Shown: in pieces, positions 1-7,841 of the stretch | How the letters are laid out: every line of letters begins with the position of its first letter | Numbering within the stretch: the first letter of the stretch is position 1 | Source of the DNA: Candidatus Cloacimonadota bacterium | Lineage (GTDB): Bacteria; Cloacimonadota; Cloacimonadia; Cloacimonadales; WRIO01 | Direction: 5' to 3' | DNA length: 21,404 nucleotides | Assembly: GCA_023230175.1 (NCBI GenBank) | Contig: JALNXV010000016.1 | Coordinates: 1 to 21,404 of the forward strand | Made by a program: the position numbers and the translations under genes | The notes under the pieces: generated by a model | Seen by the model: only the letters and a program-made list of their open reading frames with translations | Told to the model about the DNA's origin: nothing | Database searches by the model: none

Positions 1-32
1 GTGCTTGACCACCATCGCTGTTCAGTTTTCAT
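1..32 (-). CDS. Carbohydrate ABC transporter permease, second subunit (5' end only)
   Basis: Only the first ten or so codons are inside the window, reading MKTEQRWWSS and running off the left edge. A strong ribosome site, GGAGGAG, lies at 37-43, six bases before the ATG, and overlaps the stop codon of the preceding permease gene. Identification as the second (MalG/UgpE-type) permease rests on position: in this importer class a binding protein and a first permease are nearly always followed by a second permease. The visible residues alone would not identify it. Confidence 0.6.
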   Translation of the reverse strand, partial: MKTEQRWWSS

Positions 33-42
33 ATCACTCCTC

Positions 43-969
43 CTAGTCTACCTGACTGCTCTTGCGAGTCAAGCGAAGATAAAGCAATGTGACTAAAGTC
101 AGAATAATTGCCACTATCACAGTGCATGCTGCAGCATAGCCGTAGTTGTTTGCCGTTCCTGACATCACTGAGCTGAAGAACTGCTTGTAGATGTAGCTCA
201 TCATCATTTCTGTCTTGCCGTTCGGAGAACCGTTTGTCATTGACAGAATAAGATCTGTGACTTTGAGCGATCCAAGAAGAGCGTTCATGATGACAATCTG
301 CATGACAGGACCCAGCATAGGAATTGTAATTCTGAAAAACCTCTGAACCGGCTTGGCTCCGTCTATTGCTGCTGCCTCATACATTTCATTGGGGATGCTC
401 TGAAGCCCGGTCATGAAGAACAGCATGTTTATTCCGAAGTTCTGCCAGATTGATGCGAACATCGTCACCAGCATCGCCTTAGGACCGGTTGTGAACCAGT
501 CAATCTTGCTGCCTCCCAGCATCACGATCAGTGAATTGACCACCCCGCTATAGCTTCCGAAGATGTAGTAGAACATGATACCTATGACAGCCACCGAGAG
601 CATAGATGGAAGGAAGTAAATCGTTCGGAATAACGATGTTCCCTTGCGATTGCCTGAAAGGAAGCAGGCAAGAACAAGAGCAAGAGGAATTTCTATAGCA
701 AGCTTGCCGATCGAGAATATGAAAGTATTTCCAACAGACTGCCAGAATCTATATCCGGTCGGGCTGAAGATTTTTTTGAAATTTTCCATCCCGATGAATT
801 TCGGATCAAGAATTCCATTGTAACGGTAAGTACACCATTTCAAGATCCATCCCAAGGGATAAATCACAAACAGCGCAAGTCCTATCACGCTGCAAGCAAT
901 CATCGCATATGATTGAATGATCTCAATGCGTCTGTTGACAACAAGCGATCTGTTCATCTGATTTCTCAT
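43..969 (-). CDS. Carbohydrate ABC transporter permease (MalF/UgpA type)
   Basis: Inner-membrane subunit of an ABC importer for a sugar or sugar-like compound. The 308-residue protein has six hydrophobic segments, the first near residue 25. The EAA loop that docks the ATPase is clear: EAAAIDGA followed by FFRITIPML, in the last third. Length is normal for the family. I start at the ATG at 969 (MRNQMNRS) because GGAGGT lies seven bases upstream; the upstream TTG at 981 would put that ribosome site inside the gene. It lies between the binding-protein gene and a second permease. No ATPase gene is in view; such importers often share one encoded elsewhere. The substrate is unknown. Confidence 0.93.
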   Translation of the reverse strand: MRNQMNRSLVVNRRIEIIQSYAMIACSVIGLALFVIYPLGWILKWCTYRYNGILDPKFIGMENFKKIFSPTGYRFWQSVGNTFIFSIGKLAIEIPLALVLACFLSGNRKGTSLFRTIYFLPSMLSVAVIGIMFYYIFGSYSGVVNSLIVMLGGSKIDWFTTGPKAMLVTMFASIWQNFGINMLFFMTGLQSIPNEMYEAAAIDGAKPVQRFFRITIPMLGPVMQIVIMNALLGSLKVTDLILSMTNGSPNGKTEMMMSYIYKQFFSSVMSGTANNYGYAAACTVIVAIILTLVTLLYLRLTRKSSQVD

Positions 970-1044
970 ATCCACCTCCAACTCTATGCTCTCATTGATT
1001 CGCAGAAAAAGTCAAATATGATTTTTCATGTCAATCAACAAAAA

Positions 1045-1076
1045 GGCCAGGCTTGCACAGCCGTGAAAACCTGGCC
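1045..1076 (-). terminator. Terminator-like hairpin between binding protein and permease
   Basis: Inverted repeat GGCCAGG / CCTGGCC (arms 1045-1051 and 1070-1076, 18-base loop). Read on the minus strand it is followed by TTTTTGTT. It lies 30 bases after the binding-protein stop and about 75 bases before the permease start. This is the form of a partial intrinsic terminator or mRNA-stabilising hairpin, which in many importer operons keeps the binding protein in excess over the membrane subunits. It is unlikely to be a full stop, since the permease has no other evident promoter. Confidence 0.7.
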
Positions 1077-1106
1077 AGAAAAATTACCTACTGAAGCTTA
1101 TTCAGT

Positions 1107-2465
1107 CTACCATTCCTTGTAGTCGTACTTAGCTTCATAAACATTTGTCTCGATAAGACCGTCTTTCTTCGCCTGCTGGTATGCATCATTGTATCTCTTG
1201 TTCAGACCATCAATCTCTGCTTCCCAGGTTGTCTCGCCGAGCATGATGTTAGTGCAGACCTGCTGCATGTTATCACCATCAAGGGTAAGAAGGTTATCCG
1301 GCTTGGCAATTTCAGCCTGATAGTGCTCGATATCGGACATTGTATCCCAGTTCACAGCAAGGTTATCGAATCCTTCTGCCTTGACTTCGTTGATCAGCTC
1401 GATTTCGTGAGGAATCATTCCGCTGTTGGAGTAGATCTTCTTGTAGAGCTCTTCGCTGTGCAGGAACTTGAATGCTTCAACGACAGCTGGCATTCTCTCA
1501 TCGCTTACCCACTTCGTGATGGAAACGTTTCCTCTGTTGAGGTAGAATCCCTTGGTCTCATATCCATCTTCAGTGAATGCTGGCGGATCGAATACGCCCC
1601 ATTCGAAATCGCATGGGAACTGGTTTGTGTATACTGATACATCATAAGCAGGAGCCATTTCCATTCCGACAAGCCCAGCACCGAACTGCGATCTGATCGG
1701 GTCGATATGCTGATCCAGCGGAGTCGGGAACATGTATCCCTTCTGGTACATCTCTGCAATTGCCTTTACGATTGGCTCATACTGTGAGAAATCATAAGTG
1801 GCAGTATTCGGATCCCAATAGAACTTTCCGGTAGAACTTACGAAAGTCTTGAAGCAGAGTCTGCTGAAGCTGATTGACCACATTGTGGTGAATCCGAATC
1901 CGTAGTACTTGCCATTTCCCTTCTCGGTAATGATTCTTGCATCTTCAACCATCTCGGCCAGTGTCGTCGGTGGTTCTGCAATTCCGCATTCCTTGAAGAT
2001 TTCCTTGTTGTAGACCATCTTGAGAGGAACAACTTCGAGCGGCAGTGAATAGAGCTTGTCACCATGAAGGTTTGTTCCCTGAGAGAGATAAGGCTCGAAT
2101 CTCTTGATCAGATCTTCGATTCCAGGAACTGTATAGAGATCTCTGGCATAACCTGCCTTGAGCATATCTGCGTGTCCATACATATCTGCAAGATCCGGAT
2201 AGTTTCCAGCGGTGATTGCGCCCTGAAGAGCTGTGCCGTAGTTATCAATGTTGGTTTCCATGATAATCTTCACACCCTTTGCAGCACCATCGGTTTCATT
2301 CCAGTTCTCGATCTCCTTCTCGAGAAGCGTCTTGTATGCGCCGATTGAACTAAGGAAATATACTTCCTCAACCTTTTTTTCTGTAGTGGCTTCAGTCCCG
2401 CCCTGTGCGAACACAGTACTGGTAACCATAAGAAGAGCCAACAGAACAACTAGAAAACGTTTCAT
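1107..2465 (-). CDS. ABC transporter extracellular solute-binding protein (family 1)
   Basis: Periplasmic ligand-capture subunit of the adjacent importer. The 452-residue protein starts with a Sec signal peptide (KR, hydrophobic stretch, then TVFA before QGGTEA). There is no lipobox cysteine, so it is probably soluble in the periplasm rather than a lipoprotein. Family-1 features follow: an ENWNE segment, the ITAGNYPDLADMYG motif typical of sugar-binding proteins, and LPLEVVPLKMVYNKEIF. The start at 2465 is chosen because AGGAGG lies nine bases upstream; the longer reading frame to 2510 runs through that ribosome site and a leader hairpin. First gene of the leftward operon, with its own strong promoter. 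The ligand is unknown; oligosaccharides, polyols and glycerol-phosphate-like compounds are all bound by this family. Confidence 0.94.
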   Translation of the reverse strand: MKRFLVVLLALLMVTSTVFAQGGTEATTEKKVEEVYFLSSIGAYKTLLEKEIENWNETDGAAKGVKIIMETNIDNYGTALQGAITAGNYPDLADMYGHADMLKAGYARDLYTVPGIEDLIKRFEPYLSQGTNLHGDKLYSLPLEVVPLKMVYNKEIFKECGIAEPPTTLAEMVEDARIITEKGNGKYYGFGFTTMWSISFSRLCFKTFVSSTGKFYWDPNTATYDFSQYEPIVKAIAEMYQKGYMFPTPLDQHIDPIRSQFGAGLVGMEMAPAYDVSVYTNQFPCDFEWGVFDPPAFTEDGYETKGFYLNRGNVSITKWVSDERMPAVVEAFKFLHSEELYKKIYSNSGMIPHEIELINEVKAEGFDNLAVNWDTMSDIEHYQAEIAKPDNLLTLDGDNMQQVCTNIMLGETTWEAEIDGLNKRYNDAYQQAKKDGLIETNVYEAKYDYKEW

Positions 2466-2492
2466 CAAAACTTCCTCCTTTTCGAAAATTTT

Positions 2493-2511
2493 AGTTGGGC
2501 TTTGCCCCACT
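2493..2511 (-). promoter_or_regulatory. Short hairpin in the leader of the binding-protein mRNA
   Basis: AGTTGGGC, a TTT loop, then GCCCCACT form a stem with seven of eight pairs. It would lie a few bases after the predicted transcription start and about 15 bases before the AGGAGG ribosome site. A 5' hairpin of this kind commonly protects mRNA from decay. No ligand-binding RNA fold is evident. Confidence 0.5.
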
Positions 2512-2524
2512 GTTTTCTAGGTTT

Positions 2525-2552
2525 AGAATACCACCCTTTTCCAATAAGTCAA
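2525..2552 (-). promoter_or_regulatory. Promoter of the ABC importer operon
   Basis: On the minus strand: -35 TTGACT (2547-2552), 16-base spacer, -10 TATTCT (2525-2530). Transcription would start near 2518, giving a leader of about 50 bases. This is close to the vegetative consensus. It is the only good leftward promoter in the 331-base gene-free gap 2466-2796, which otherwise holds AT-rich sequence and the palindromes listed separately. Confidence 0.75.
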
Positions 2553-2599
2553 TAAAAAATTTGATAAAATATCTAAAATGAAAACTAGATTTTTCTTTT

Positions 2600-2611
2600 A
2601 GAAAGCGTTCT
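2600..2611. promoter_or_regulatory. LacI-type operator candidate
   Basis: AGAAAGCGTTCT is an imperfect palindrome with an even GC centre (five of six pairs match), resembling LacI/CcpA-family operators of the form GAAANCGNTTTC. It lies about 50 bases upstream of the importer operon's -35 box and 185 bases before the divergent LacI-family gene. A position this far upstream would suit looping or activation better than direct block of polymerase. Confidence 0.4.
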
Positions 2612-2665
2612 TTATCTTAATTTCCCATCATCCAATAGCCTAAAAATCGGTTTTATGGTATTTTT

Positions 2666-2679
2666 ACTAAATTTTTAGT
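2666..2679. promoter_or_regulatory. Palindromic operator candidate, copy 1
   Basis: ACTAAATTTTTAGT has six-base arms around TT. It is the exact reverse complement of the 14-mer at 2727-2740, so both are the same site in opposite orientation, with centres 61 bases apart. AT-rich palindromes arise easily in AT-rich DNA, but two identical 14-mers in one regulatory gap are less likely by chance. Confidence 0.5.
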
Positions 2680-2726
2680 ATAATTTCAAACCGGGTTTTT
2701 CATTCTACTTACTATTGTTATTTTTT

Positions 2727-2740
2727 ACTAAAAATTTAGT
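2727..2740. promoter_or_regulatory. Palindromic operator candidate, copy 2
   Basis: ACTAAAAATTTAGT is the reverse complement of copy 1 at 2666-2679. It ends six bases before the -35 box of the promoter of the LacI-family gene, the place expected for a regulator that contacts or blocks polymerase. The bound protein could be the LacI-family product itself (autoregulation) or another regulator. Confidence 0.5.
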
Positions 2741-2746
2741 TTACAC

Positions 2747-2775
2747 TTGTTTTTGGAGATAAACGAGTCTATAAT
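2747..2775 (+). promoter_or_regulatory. Promoter of the LacI-family regulator gene
   Basis: TTGTTT (2747-2752), a 17-base spacer and a perfect TATAAT (2770-2775). Transcription would start near 2782, leaving a leader of about 15 bases before the ATG at 2797, with TGAGG as a modest ribosome site. Confidence 0.7.
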
Positions 2776-2796
2776 CCCTCAATATGAGGCATACAC

Positions 2797-3807
2797 ATGA
2801 TTACGCTTAAGGAACTGTCCAAGGAAGCCGGAGTATCGATCTCTGCTGTATCAAAGGCCCTTAATGACTCATCTGATATAAGCGAAGAGACCAAGAACAG
2901 AATTATTGCTCTTGCTCGGGAGAGAGGCTACTCGAAAAAAAAGCATCCAAGCCAGATCAGCAATTCCGGTCGTCCTATGACAATCGCCATCATCTACTCG
3001 GATATCGTAAGCAACTACTATACGAAACTTCTGAAGGAATACGATGCAAGAATTTCTGAGATGGGCGCCATCATGCTCATGGCAAGCGCTCAGTTCAAGA
3101 CGGAACGGATCATTGAGCTTTGCGGCTTCTTCCAGCAGACCGGCATAGCCGATGGAATAATCTGCATTTCCCCTTTCAACATATTCGGACAGATTCCTCC
3201 TATGGATATACCGATGATCGGAATATCCTACCCAAGCACCGAATACCATGCTTTCGATCACCTTTCAGTAGATGACTCTGTTGGAATTGCAGACGGAATT
3301 GCGAAACTGGTAGAACTCGGTCATACGAAAATCGCCTACATGGGAGAAAAGTACACCTGGTACAGACAGCAGGACTTCGAAGCCGCAATGAAATCACACA
3401 AGCTCAAGGTCGACCCAGCCTTTGATCTTGTCAGTGACTACAGGTTTGAGAAAGCCGGATTTGACTGTGCAGAACGCCTTTTGAAGCATGGAGACCTTCC
3501 TACTGCGATTTTCGCAGCATATGATGACATCGCCGCTGGTGCAGCCGAAACTCTGAAGAATGCCGGCTACAGGATTCCTGAAGACATCTCGATTGCGGGA
3601 ATAGACTACACTCAGAGAAACATCGGAAATGGAAAAGTCATATCATCGGTGAACTGCCACATCAAGGATCAGGTCAACATAACGCTCAACCTTCTTCTCC
3701 GCAAGATACGCAAGCAGATTCCGATAACGACAGTTCAGAACATCAATCTCAGAACTGAATTCATGCCTACGAACTCTATCGGGCCTGTGAGCGGGTCTTC
3801 CAGATAA
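2797..3807 (+). CDS. LacI-family transcriptional regulator
   Basis: DNA-binding repressor that responds to a small sugar-like ligand. The 336 residues open with the LacI helix-turn-helix and hinge (ITLKELSKEAGVSISAVSKALND, residues 2-24), followed by a periplasmic-binding-protein-like sensor domain from about residue 60 to the end. A FAAYDDIAAGAAETL segment and an IPEDISIAGIDYT segment are typical of the C-terminal subdomain. Length is normal. It is divergent from the ABC importer operon and is the obvious candidate to control it. Its last 32 bases overlap the 3' end of the convergent MFS gene. The protein ends in a short Ser/Gly/Arg tail encoded by this overlap. Confidence 0.94.
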   Translation: MITLKELSKEAGVSISAVSKALNDSSDISEETKNRIIALARERGYSKKKHPSQISNSGRPMTIAIIYSDIVSNYYTKLLKEYDARISEMGAIMLMASAQFKTERIIELCGFFQQTGIADGIICISPFNIFGQIPPMDIPMIGISYPSTEYHAFDHLSVDDSVGIADGIAKLVELGHTKIAYMGEKYTWYRQQDFEAAMKSHKLKVDPAFDLVSDYRFEKAGFDCAERLLKHGDLPTAIFAAYDDIAAGAAETLKNAGYRIPEDISIAGIDYTQRNIGNGKVISSVNCHIKDQVNITLNLLLRKIRKQIPITTVQNINLRTEFMPTNSIGPVSGSSR

Positions 3808-4891
3808 TCAGGAAAGCTATCAGCGAAATAACAGCCAAGGCAGCAAAAACTGTAATAATGCTCCAGAGCTGAGCAAGAAGACCGAATAGAATCGGGAACA
3901 GGGCGCCGCCGAGTCCTATGCCGGAACTCATCATGCCTGCAGCACTCCCCGCTTCGCCGGGAAACTGATTGGCAGCCATATTCATCAAAAACGACCAGAT
4001 CGGACCATAGGCGAATCCTATCGCTCCGCAAAGAACAATGGAAATCACAGGATTCCTAGAGATAGAAAGCCCTGCGAAAAGCAATGCAATGACAACAAAC
4101 CGGACAAGAAGCTCCGAAAACGGCTTCTTGCTCAAAGAGCTGCTTGCAAGACGCGAAACAGCCATCATTGCCCAGTAGAATGAAATTGCTTTGGATGATG
4201 AAGCGGCAGAGCCCAGGACGTTAGTGAAAAGCGAATCAGCAGAGTATCCTATCCCATTTTCCAGACCGACATACATCAGCATCGCCAGAAAAAGCATCAG
4301 GAAAACATGCGACCTTGAGAAAAGAGAGAAATCCAGAAGCTTTGCAGGTCCTTCCATCTGCTTCACTGGATCGAATCTGGATGCAAGAAGCACTGCAAAT
4401 GAAACCGCTGCGCCAATTGCACATGAAGCGAACAAAGGTCTCCATGAATCAATGAAACCACTGAGAATAGGGCCAATCACAGCGCCGATGCAGAGCATTG
4501 CCTGGGCAATGTTGATGTACCGATCTCCCTGGCCTCGGTATTTCTCGCTCATCGCGGCACTGCTTACGCTTTCAAAAACGCTGTACCCGGAACCAATCAG
4601 GAAAACCCCGATTATCAGGATTGCAACAGACGAAGCGGCAGATGCAAGAATGCAGCCAAGAGCGAAAATTGCAGAAAAAGCCAGCATGACAGGCTTCTTG
4701 CCCTTCTTGTCCGCCACTCTTCCGAGAAGAAGCGGAAATATGATTATTCCTGAGTATTGGGCGGCAACAAGGAATCCGCTGCCCAAGGAAGTCAATCCGA
4801 ATCCAGTTGAAATGGCAACAACCGACGATTGGAAGCTTCCCATTTCGAATCCGACGAAGAACATCATAAGAGAAGAAACGAAAACAAGCAT
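3776..4891 (-). CDS. MFS transporter
   Basis: Inner-membrane major facilitator of 371 residues, slightly short for the family but with about twelve hydrophobic segments. The cytoplasmic loop 2-3 motif is present as GRVADKKGKKPV near residues 57-68. It starts on the ATG directly after the TGA of the FGGY kinase gene; the ribosome site AAGGAA lies inside the kinase's last codons, so translation is probably coupled. Last gene of the leftward SIS, DeoR, kinase, MFS operon. Uptake of the kinase's substrate is plausible, but export cannot be excluded. Its 3' end overlaps the convergent LacI-family gene by 32 bases. Confidence 0.9.
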   Translation of the reverse strand: MLVFVSSLMMFFVGFEMGSFQSSVVAISTGFGLTSLGSGFLVAAQYSGIIIFPLLLGRVADKKGKKPVMLAFSAIFALGCILASAASSVAILIIGVFLIGSGYSVFESVSSAAMSEKYRGQGDRYINIAQAMLCIGAVIGPILSGFIDSWRPLFASCAIGAAVSFAVLLASRFDPVKQMEGPAKLLDFSLFSRSHVFLMLFLAMLMYVGLENGIGYSADSLFTNVLGSAASSSKAISFYWAMMAVSRLASSSLSKKPFSELLVRFVVIALLFAGLSISRNPVISIVLCGAIGFAYGPIWSFLMNMAANQFPGEAGSAAGMMSSGIGLGGALFPILFGLLAQLWSIITVFAALAVISLIAFLIIWKTRSQAR

Positions 4892-6346
4892 TCAGTTCAT
4901 TTCCTTGATTTTCAAAGCACTTCTGTACAGCTCATTGAATTGCCTGTGCTTGAGCTGGAGCTTCTCGGATTTCTCAGGCATGTAAGTCTTTGAAAAACGG
5001 ACAATCCCTGATGCTTCTTCAAATGATCGAAACACGCCTTCCGAAACTGCACCTATGATAGCCGAGCCAAGGCAGCCAGCCTCTTTCTCCTCAGGAACTT
5101 TCACAGGAACACCGGCAAGCGAGGCCTGAAGCTGGCACCAGATTGCAGACTTCGCACCGCCTCCCGTAGCGATTATGTATTCGATTCTTGTATGGTTCCT
5201 TTCGATCTCGTCACAGTTCTTCTTAAGCAGATGAGCAACTCCCTCCATCACAGCATAGGCAAGATCGTATTCATCAGAACCGAATCTCAACCCGAAGAAA
5301 GCACCTTGGGCATCCTTGTCGAATTCGGGAGCATTGGTTCCTACTATGTACGGAAGGAACAGAACATCATTAGGAAGGCTCTCATGGCGCTTTGATAGCT
5401 CTATATCAATATCCTTGAATGAAACCCCTTTCATGAACCTGTCTCTGTACCACTGAAGGCAGACCCCTCCGCTCTCTGCTACAGGGAGCATGACAAGAGT
5501 TCCTGGAATGAACCCATAGTGGAGAGCAACAGTGCAGCTGCTTCCAACCGATTTCGATGCGATGGTCGCAAGAGCCATCACAGTGCCTGTGGAATAGCTC
5601 ACCACGCCTTCTCTGACATTTCCTACACCTATCATCCCAGCAAAATGATCAAGCGTTCCGATGTTGACTTTCACAGTAGAAGGAAGGCCGGAAATCCCTG
5701 AAGCGTTTTCATTGAGAGTGCCTGCGACGGTACAAGGTTCAGAAAGAGGCGGCAGCTGAGACTCGCTGATCCCTATGAAATCAAGCATCTTCTTCCAATA
5801 GCAGCCATGAAAGATATCAAAGTAGAAAGAAAAGGTTGCAATGGACTTGTCAGCAGTCTTCCTGGAGGTCAGACAGTATACGACATAGTCCTTCAGAAGC
5901 ATGTAGCATTCTGCATTGCAAAACACCTCAGGCCTATGCTTGCGAAGCCACATTATCTTCGTCGCCGGCCATGTAGGCAGCACAGCCTGCTGGCCTGTTG
6001 CTTCATAGCATTCCTTGAGCGAGAAAGAGCCAAGGACTTCATCGCATTCCTCAGCAGAACGTGCATCCATCCATGAAATGGCATTCATAAGAGGCTTGCC
6101 GTTTTTCCCGAGAATCACAAGCGTTTCGGCCTGGCCTGTGAACACAATCTGCGCGGCATCGCGAGAATCAAGAGACCTGATCAGATCAAGCACCTGAATC
6201 GCATACTGCTCGGCATCGAATTCGACAAACGAATTGTCATAACAGTATTTGACTTCAGTGCTTTTGTAATCACTGCAATGCATGGCGCTGTCAAAAAGCC
6301 CAGCCTTGACGTTCGTACTCCCAAGATCAACTGCGATGAAATTCAT
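4892..6346 (-). CDS. FGGY-family carbohydrate kinase
   Basis: ATP-dependent kinase for a sugar or polyol. The 484 residues have the two-domain FGGY layout: the phosphate-loop start FIAVDLGSTNVKAGLFD (3-19), FGGY signature 1 around 124-136 (PTWPATKIMWLRK), the catalytic Asp in GTLDHFAG (Asp233), and the C-terminal ATP-site segment IIATGGGAKSAIWCQ with an EAGCLGSAIIGA stretch. Length is normal. Family members act on xylulose, ribulose, gluconate, glycerol, erythritol and related compounds, and the specificity cannot be called here. It starts ten bases after the DeoR stop with AAAGGG as ribosome site. Sharing an operon with an SIS isomerase-like gene and lying near a TIM homologue suggests a kinase-then-isomerase route. 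Confidence 0.93.
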   Translation of the reverse strand: MNFIAVDLGSTNVKAGLFDSAMHCSDYKSTEVKYCYDNSFVEFDAEQYAIQVLDLIRSLDSRDAAQIVFTGQAETLVILGKNGKPLMNAISWMDARSAEECDEVLGSFSLKECYEATGQQAVLPTWPATKIMWLRKHRPEVFCNAECYMLLKDYVVYCLTSRKTADKSIATFSFYFDIFHGCYWKKMLDFIGISESQLPPLSEPCTVAGTLNENASGISGLPSTVKVNIGTLDHFAGMIGVGNVREGVVSYSTGTVMALATIASKSVGSSCTVALHYGFIPGTLVMLPVAESGGVCLQWYRDRFMKGVSFKDIDIELSKRHESLPNDVLFLPYIVGTNAPEFDKDAQGAFFGLRFGSDEYDLAYAVMEGVAHLLKKNCDEIERNHTRIEYIIATGGGAKSAIWCQLQASLAGVPVKVPEEKEAGCLGSAIIGAVSEGVFRSFEEASGIVRFSKTYMPEKSEKLQLKHRQFNELYRSALKIKEMN

Positions 6347-6355
6347 TTGTGCCCT

Positions 6356-7135
6356 TTATTCTCCAGCAATAATCACTTCGACACCAAGAGCTTCGATTTT
6401 CTTTGCAGAATCCTTATCCAATCCGGTATCAGTGATCCAAGTCGAGACGTTTCTCAAATCCGAGACGAAAGAAAAGCCTTCATGCTCGTATTTGGAACTG
6501 TCAGCGACAATAATGACACGTCGAGCCCGGTCAATCATTGCACGATCGACAGCGGCCTCTTCAACATGGAAAGTAGTTATTCCGATATCGCTGCATATGC
6601 CATCCATCGCCAGAATTGCAAAATCAGCCTTGTAGTTGCGAAGCTGTGCCATTGCATCGTTGCCGAACGTGAATCCGTACTGTGCATTGATCTCTCCGCC
6701 AAGAAGAACTACATGGAAAGTCGGCTGGCTTCCAAGTTCAAGAGCCACTTCAGTGGAGTTGGTAAGAATATTGAGGTTTTTCCTCTGCTTAAGCTCGATG
6801 GCAGTAAGAAAAGCAGTGGAACCTGAGTTTAGAATCAAGGTCTGACCGTCATTGACAAGCTCTGCTGTCTTGGCTGCAATCATCTTCTTCTGAGCAATAT
6901 TGACCTGCATTCGTCTCATCGAGTCTACCTTGAATACATTCTTGGAGGTAAGAATCGCACCGCCAGTAGTCCGTTCAAGGTATTCATCTTTTTCAAGAGC
7001 GGTAAGGTCTGCCCTTATCGTCACAGGAGTAGCTCCAAGAGTCTCGCTGAGCTGGGAAACCTTCACGCTTCCATCTCTATTGAGAATCTCAAGAATTCGC
7101 CTTCGCCTTGCATCAATCTTCAAATCACCTGCCAT
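6356..7135 (-). CDS. DeoR/GlpR-family transcriptional regulator
   Basis: Repressor of sugar catabolism genes, 259 residues. The N-terminal winged helix-turn-helix spans roughly residues 10-60, with RRRRILEILNRDGSV, the recognition helix VTIRADLTALE, and the wing LERTTGGA. The sensor domain is related to sugar-phosphate isomerases and shows LILNSGSTAF, the LGGEINAQYGFTFG segment and FAILAMDGI. Length is typical. The family usually senses a phosphorylated sugar, which fits the kinase encoded ten bases downstream. Ribosome site AAGGAA lies before the ATG at 7135. It is the best candidate to bind the shared element seen in front of its own operon and in front of the D-aminoacylase gene. Confidence 0.94.
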   Translation of the reverse strand: MAGDLKIDARRRRILEILNRDGSVKVSQLSETLGATPVTIRADLTALEKDEYLERTTGGAILTSKNVFKVDSMRRMQVNIAQKKMIAAKTAELVNDGQTLILNSGSTAFLTAIELKQRKNLNILTNSTEVALELGSQPTFHVVLLGGEINAQYGFTFGNDAMAQLRNYKADFAILAMDGICSDIGITTFHVEEAAVDRAMIDRARRVIIVADSSKYEHEGFSFVSDLRNVSTWITDTGLDKDSAKKIEALGVEVIIAGE

Positions 7136-7159
7136 AAGTCATTCCTTTTAATACATAAC

Positions 7160-7771
7160 TTACCTTATTATGGGTTTTCTGTTCAATCGTTCACCCACCG
7201 CTCCACCGGGATGATTAATTGCAAATTCTTCATTTCTGAATCCAGTATACTCCACAAGGGCGGATTGAAGCGCATCGAATACAGCAGAAAGGGTTGCAAA
7301 GCTTGTAGTTCCCTGGCTGTTGAATTTATCTGTTTCCTTGTTGACCTTCATTGGAAGGACAATATCAGCGCCTTTTGCAAGCGGAGATTCAATATTCTCT
7401 GTCACTGTTATCACAGATGCTCCCTTTTTCCTGCATATATCAAGAATCGGAAGCAGCTCAGAGGTTTTCCCTCCACGGGAGGCAAGAACCATCACATCTC
7501 CGTGGTGGATGAACCCCGTAGCGCCATGGACGGCCTCGGCAGGAGAAATGAATCTTGCTGGTCTGTCTATGCAGCACATCAGGTGAGCGAAATGCATGCA
7601 GGCAATCCCTGAATGCCCGCATCCGCTTGAAGCAATCCTGTCAGCTGCTGCAAGAAGCTCAACGGCTTTGTACAAAGCCTCATAATCCATCGCTTTGCCA
7701 GTGGCAATAACCCCTTCAGCCTCAATAGAAAAGGCATCGCGGGCATATGAAATCACTTTTTCCTTGTCCAT
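7160..7771 (-). CDS. SIS-domain sugar-phosphate isomerase-like protein (KpsF/GutQ type, no CBS domains)
   Basis: 203 residues forming a single SIS domain that binds phosphosugars. The KpsF/GutQ hallmarks are visible: GCGHSG (50-55), the EAVHG segment with its conserved His (79-83), SRGGKTSEL (98-106) and HPGGAVGERL near residue 190. KpsF/GutQ enzymes interconvert arabinose 5-phosphate and ribulose 5-phosphate and usually carry two C-terminal CBS domains; those are absent, so this is the short form. A role in aldose-ketose isomerisation or deglycation of the kinase's product is inferred. Start at 7771 is set by GGTGGAG eight bases upstream; the GTG at 7783 lies within that ribosome site. First gene of its operon, 24 bases before DeoR. 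Confidence 0.88.
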   Translation of the reverse strand: MDKEKVISYARDAFSIEAEGVIATGKAMDYEALYKAVELLAAADRIASSGCGHSGIACMHFAHLMCCIDRPARFISPAEAVHGATGFIHHGDVMVLASRGGKTSELLPILDICRKKGASVITVTENIESPLAKGADIVLPMKVNKETDKFNSQGTTSFATLSAVFDALQSALVEYTGFRNEEFAINHPGGAVGERLNRKPIIR

Positions 7772-7787
7772 CACAATCTCCACCTTT

Positions 7788-7816
7788 ATTCTAAATGCTT
7801 TTCAAAACGAAAGCAA
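7788..7816 (-). promoter_or_regulatory. Promoter of the SIS-DeoR-kinase-MFS operon
   Basis: On the minus strand: -35 TTGCTT (7811-7816), 17-base spacer, -10 TAGAAT (7788-7793), so transcription would start near 7781, ten bases before the ATG. The same -35 and spacing recur before the D-aminoacylase gene. Confidence 0.65.
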
Positions 7817-7841
7817 CAGAAAAATTAGACTAATTTTTTGG
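7809..7841 (-). repeat. 33-bp shared promoter element, copy A
   Basis: Matches 9485-9517 at 29 of 33 positions; all four differences are transitions. It holds the -35 box and, just upstream of it, a perfect 19-bp palindrome at 7820-7838 (nine-base arms AAAAATTAG / CTAATTTTT around one A). It abuts the last codon of the D-aminoacylase gene. Likely an operator or activator site for a common regulator, with the DeoR-family product as first candidate. An AT-rich UP element is the alternative. Confidence 0.6.

Noticed and set aside
1107..2465. Binding protein as a lipoprotein
   Set aside because: No cysteine follows the signal sequence; the cleavage region reads VFAQGG.
2248..2520. 90-codon plus-strand frame opposite the start of the binding-protein gene
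   Set aside because: Antisense to the signal peptide, promoter leader and ribosome site of a clear gene.
4191..4985. 264-codon plus-strand open frame opposite the MFS and kinase genes
   Set aside because: It lies fully antisense to two well-supported genes, has no family features, and reflects low stop frequency opposite biased codons.
6278..6826. 182-codon plus-strand open frame opposite the kinase start and DeoR gene
   Set aside because: Antisense to recognised domains, with no ribosome site and no protein-like composition.
7160..7771. FrlB/FraB-type deglycase for Amadori compounds
   Set aside because: SIS proteins of that kind are longer with two SIS domains; this one has a single SIS domain with the KpsF/GutQ motifs EAVHG and HPGG.
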